Assembly: GCF_034627025.1 (NCBI RefSeq)
Contig: NZ_CP141048.1
Coordinates: forward strand, 434,001-498,000
DNA: 64,000 nucleotides
Direction: 5' to 3'
From: Microvirga lotononidis
GTDB taxonomy: Bacteria > Pseudomonadota > Alphaproteobacteria > Rhizobiales > Beijerinckiaceae
Below are positions 62,713 to 64,000 of the stretch, in pieces. The translations under genes and the position numbers were made by a program. How positions within the stretch are numbered: position 1 is the stretch's first letter; each line of letters starts with the position of its first letter. The notes under the pieces are model-generated. The model ran no database searches. It was not told the origin of the DNA and saw only the letters and a list, made by a program, of their open reading frames with translations.

Positions 62713-62740
62713 GTGGCAGCCGGTGCCGATCGGCTGCCAC
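62713..62740 (-). terminator. hairpin after AMP nucleosidase gene
   Basis: GTGGCAGCCG pairs with CGGCTGCCAC around an eight-base loop, eleven bases beyond the stop codon. There is no clear U-tract on the minus strand, so termination may be weak or Rho-aided. Confidence 0.5.
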
Positions 62741-62750
62741 TCTGCATGAC

Positions 62751-64000
62751 CTAACGGAATGGCGGTTCGTCGAAGCTGCGCAGCTTGCGCGAATGCAAGG
62801 ACGACCGCTGGCCTTTCAGGATGTCGAGGGCCGAAAGTCCGATCATGAGATGCTCGCTCACCGCGCGCTCGTAGAAGGCATTGGCCGCGCCCGGCAGCTT
62901 GATCTCCCCGTGCAGCGGCTTGTCCGAGACGCAGAGCAGCGTCCCGTAGGGAACCCGAAGCCGGTAGCCCTGGGCCGCGATGGTGCCGCTCTCCATGTCC
63001 ACCGCGATGGCGCGGGACAGGTTGATCTGGCGCCGTTCCTGGCTCCAGCGCAGCTCCCAGTTTCGGTCGTCGTAGGTCACGACCGTACCGGTGCGCAGGC
63101 GCCGTTTCAGCTCCTCGCCCCGTTCGCCAGTCACCTGCACCGCCGCATCCTGCAGGGCGACCTGGATTTCCGCGAGAGCCGGGATCGGGATTTCCGGAGG
63201 CACGGCGCTGTCGAGAATGTGGTCGCGCCGGAGATAGCCGTGGGCCAGCACGTAATCGCCGATGGATTGCGACTGGCGCAAGCCTCCGCAATGCCCGACC
63301 ATGAGCCAGCAATGGGGCCTCAGCACCGCCAGATGATCGGTGATGTTCTTCGCGTTCGACGGACCGACGCCGATGTTGACGAGCGTCACCCCCTGCCCGT
63401 CCTTGCGCATGAGGTGATAGGCCGGCATCTGGAACCGGTGCCAGGGCGATGAGCCGATCAGTTCCTCGACGACGGTCTCGTCCAGCCCGCGCTCGATGGT
63501 GATGCCGCCCGGCAGCACGAGCCGGGTATAAGGCCCCTCCTCGTTCGCCATCTCCTTCACGGCCCAGCGGATGAACTGGTCCACGTAGCGATGATAGTTG
63601 GTCAGCAGGATCCAGGGCTGGACGCAGCGCCAGTCGCTGCCGGTGTAATGCACGAGACGGCGGAGCGAGTAATCGACCCGGGCGGCATCGAAGAGCGCCA
63701 AAGGCCGGGGTTCATCCTCATGGAAGACCCAGGTGCCGTCGGCGATCTCGTCGCCCACCTTGGCGAGAAGCGGCGTCGGGAAATGCTGGGCGAGTTCGGA
63801 CGCCGAATGGGCTCCGCGGCCCAGCTCATCGCCGCGCTCGAAAACATAGGGATAAGGAATTTCCTGGTCGCTGACGCCAACCTCGATGGTGGCTCCGTAA
63901 TCGCGCACCAGATAATTCAGCTGCTCCAGCAGATAGTTCCGGAAGAAGGCCGGCTGCGTGATCGTGGTCGCATAGACGCCCGGACCCTGGAACTTGGCAT
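62751..64000 (-). CDS. amn: AMP nucleosidase, 5' end beyond window
   Basis: About 416 codons are visible and the frame is open to the window edge, so the N-terminus is missing. The enzyme splits AMP into adenine and ribose 5-phosphate. The visible part has the AMP nucleosidase N-terminal domain (EVGVSDQEIPYPYVFE, WILLTNYHRYVDQFI) and the phosphorylase-like catalytic domain (VTLVNIGVGPSNAKNITDHL, MVGHCGGLRQSQSIGDYVLA, IAVDMESGTIAAQGYRLRVP with the catalytic MES motif). The tail ends SFDEPPFR. It is a single-gene unit divergent from nothing visible. Confidence 0.92.
   Translation of the reverse strand, partial: AKFQGPGVYATTITQPAFFRNYLLEQLNYLVRDYGATIEVGVSDQEIPYPYVFERGDELGRGAHSASELAQHFPTPLLAKVGDEIADGTWVFHEDEPRPLALFDAARVDYSLRRLVHYTGSDWRCVQPWILLTNYHRYVDQFIRWAVKEMANEEGPYTRLVLPGGITIERGLDETVVEELIGSSPWHRFQMPAYHLMRKDGQGVTLVNIGVGPSNAKNITDHLAVLRPHCWLMVGHCGGLRQSQSIGDYVLAHGYLRRDHILDSAVPPEIPIPALAEIQVALQDAAVQVTGERGEELKRRLRTGTVVTYDDRNWELRWSQERRQINLSRAIAVDMESGTIAAQGYRLRVPYGTLLCVSDKPLHGEIKLPGAANAFYERAVSEHLMIGLSALDILKGQRSSLHSRKLRSFDEPPFR

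Overview
The window is GC-rich alphaproteobacterial chromosome, most like the Hyphomicrobiales and, by gene content and the palindromic repeats between genes, closest to Methylobacteriaceae such as Microvirga or Methylobacterium (inference; no database was consulted). Supporting signs are an FtsZ with a very long linker, a complete dcw cluster with Ddl-FtsQ-FtsA-FtsZ at its end, lpxC further downstream, an ArsR-methyltransferase fusion before metF-metH, and an rnpB complement with the universal GAGGAAAGTCCGGGCTCC stretch. I see no rRNA, tRNA, CRISPR array, transposase, integrase or phage genes.

Layout. 1-12.6 kb: mixed housekeeping and stress genes: a truncated AsmA-like protein, a GlcD/Dld-type FAD oxidase, a hot-dog thioesterase, a UvrD/PcrA helicase, Mn catalase, a cyclopropane-synthase-like methyltransferase, a coupled SDR/Gfo-Idh-MocA pair and PrmA. 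12.5-24.6 kb: two tiny unknown proteins, aminopeptidase P, AzlCD with an AraC regulator, LigA, a repeat-filled gap, a MarR regulator divergent from a three-gene DUF1428/VOC/DUF899 operon, and an OmpR-type two-component system. 24.7-26.0 kb: a small His-rich secreted protein, a cluster of palindromic repeats, a candidate small RNA with an anti-Shine-Dalgarno loop, and an ion-channel gene enclosed by ~71-bp inverted repeats. 26.0-29.8 kb: recN, bamD, lpxC.

30.1-49.0 kb: the dcw cluster on the minus strand, transcribed mraZ-rsmH-ftsL-ftsI-murE-murF-mraY-murD-ftsW-murG-murC-murB-ddl-ftsQ-ftsA-ftsZ. Nearly every junction is a 1-4 nt stop/start overlap, so the enzymes making lipid II and the divisome proteins that use it are translationally coupled. 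A core promoter overlapped by four 10-bp-spaced MraZ-type boxes precedes mraZ, and rnpB lies just upstream of it. 49.7-56.6 kb: envelope genes: an SLT-domain protein, two tandem glycine-zipper lipoproteins, a TerB/J-domain protein, an AmiD-like amidase and a MacA/MacB-type exporter. 56.8-62.6 kb: a methionine-cycle operon (SahR-like regulator-methyltransferase, metF, metH). The window ends in AMP nucleosidase.

The core is well-conserved biology. The parts least explained by known annotation are the sRNA candidate and inverted-repeat-bounded channel at 25.1-26.0 kb, the MarR-controlled enzyme trio, the small-protein pair near 12.6 kb, and the response-regulator-like repeats before the His-rich secreted protein.
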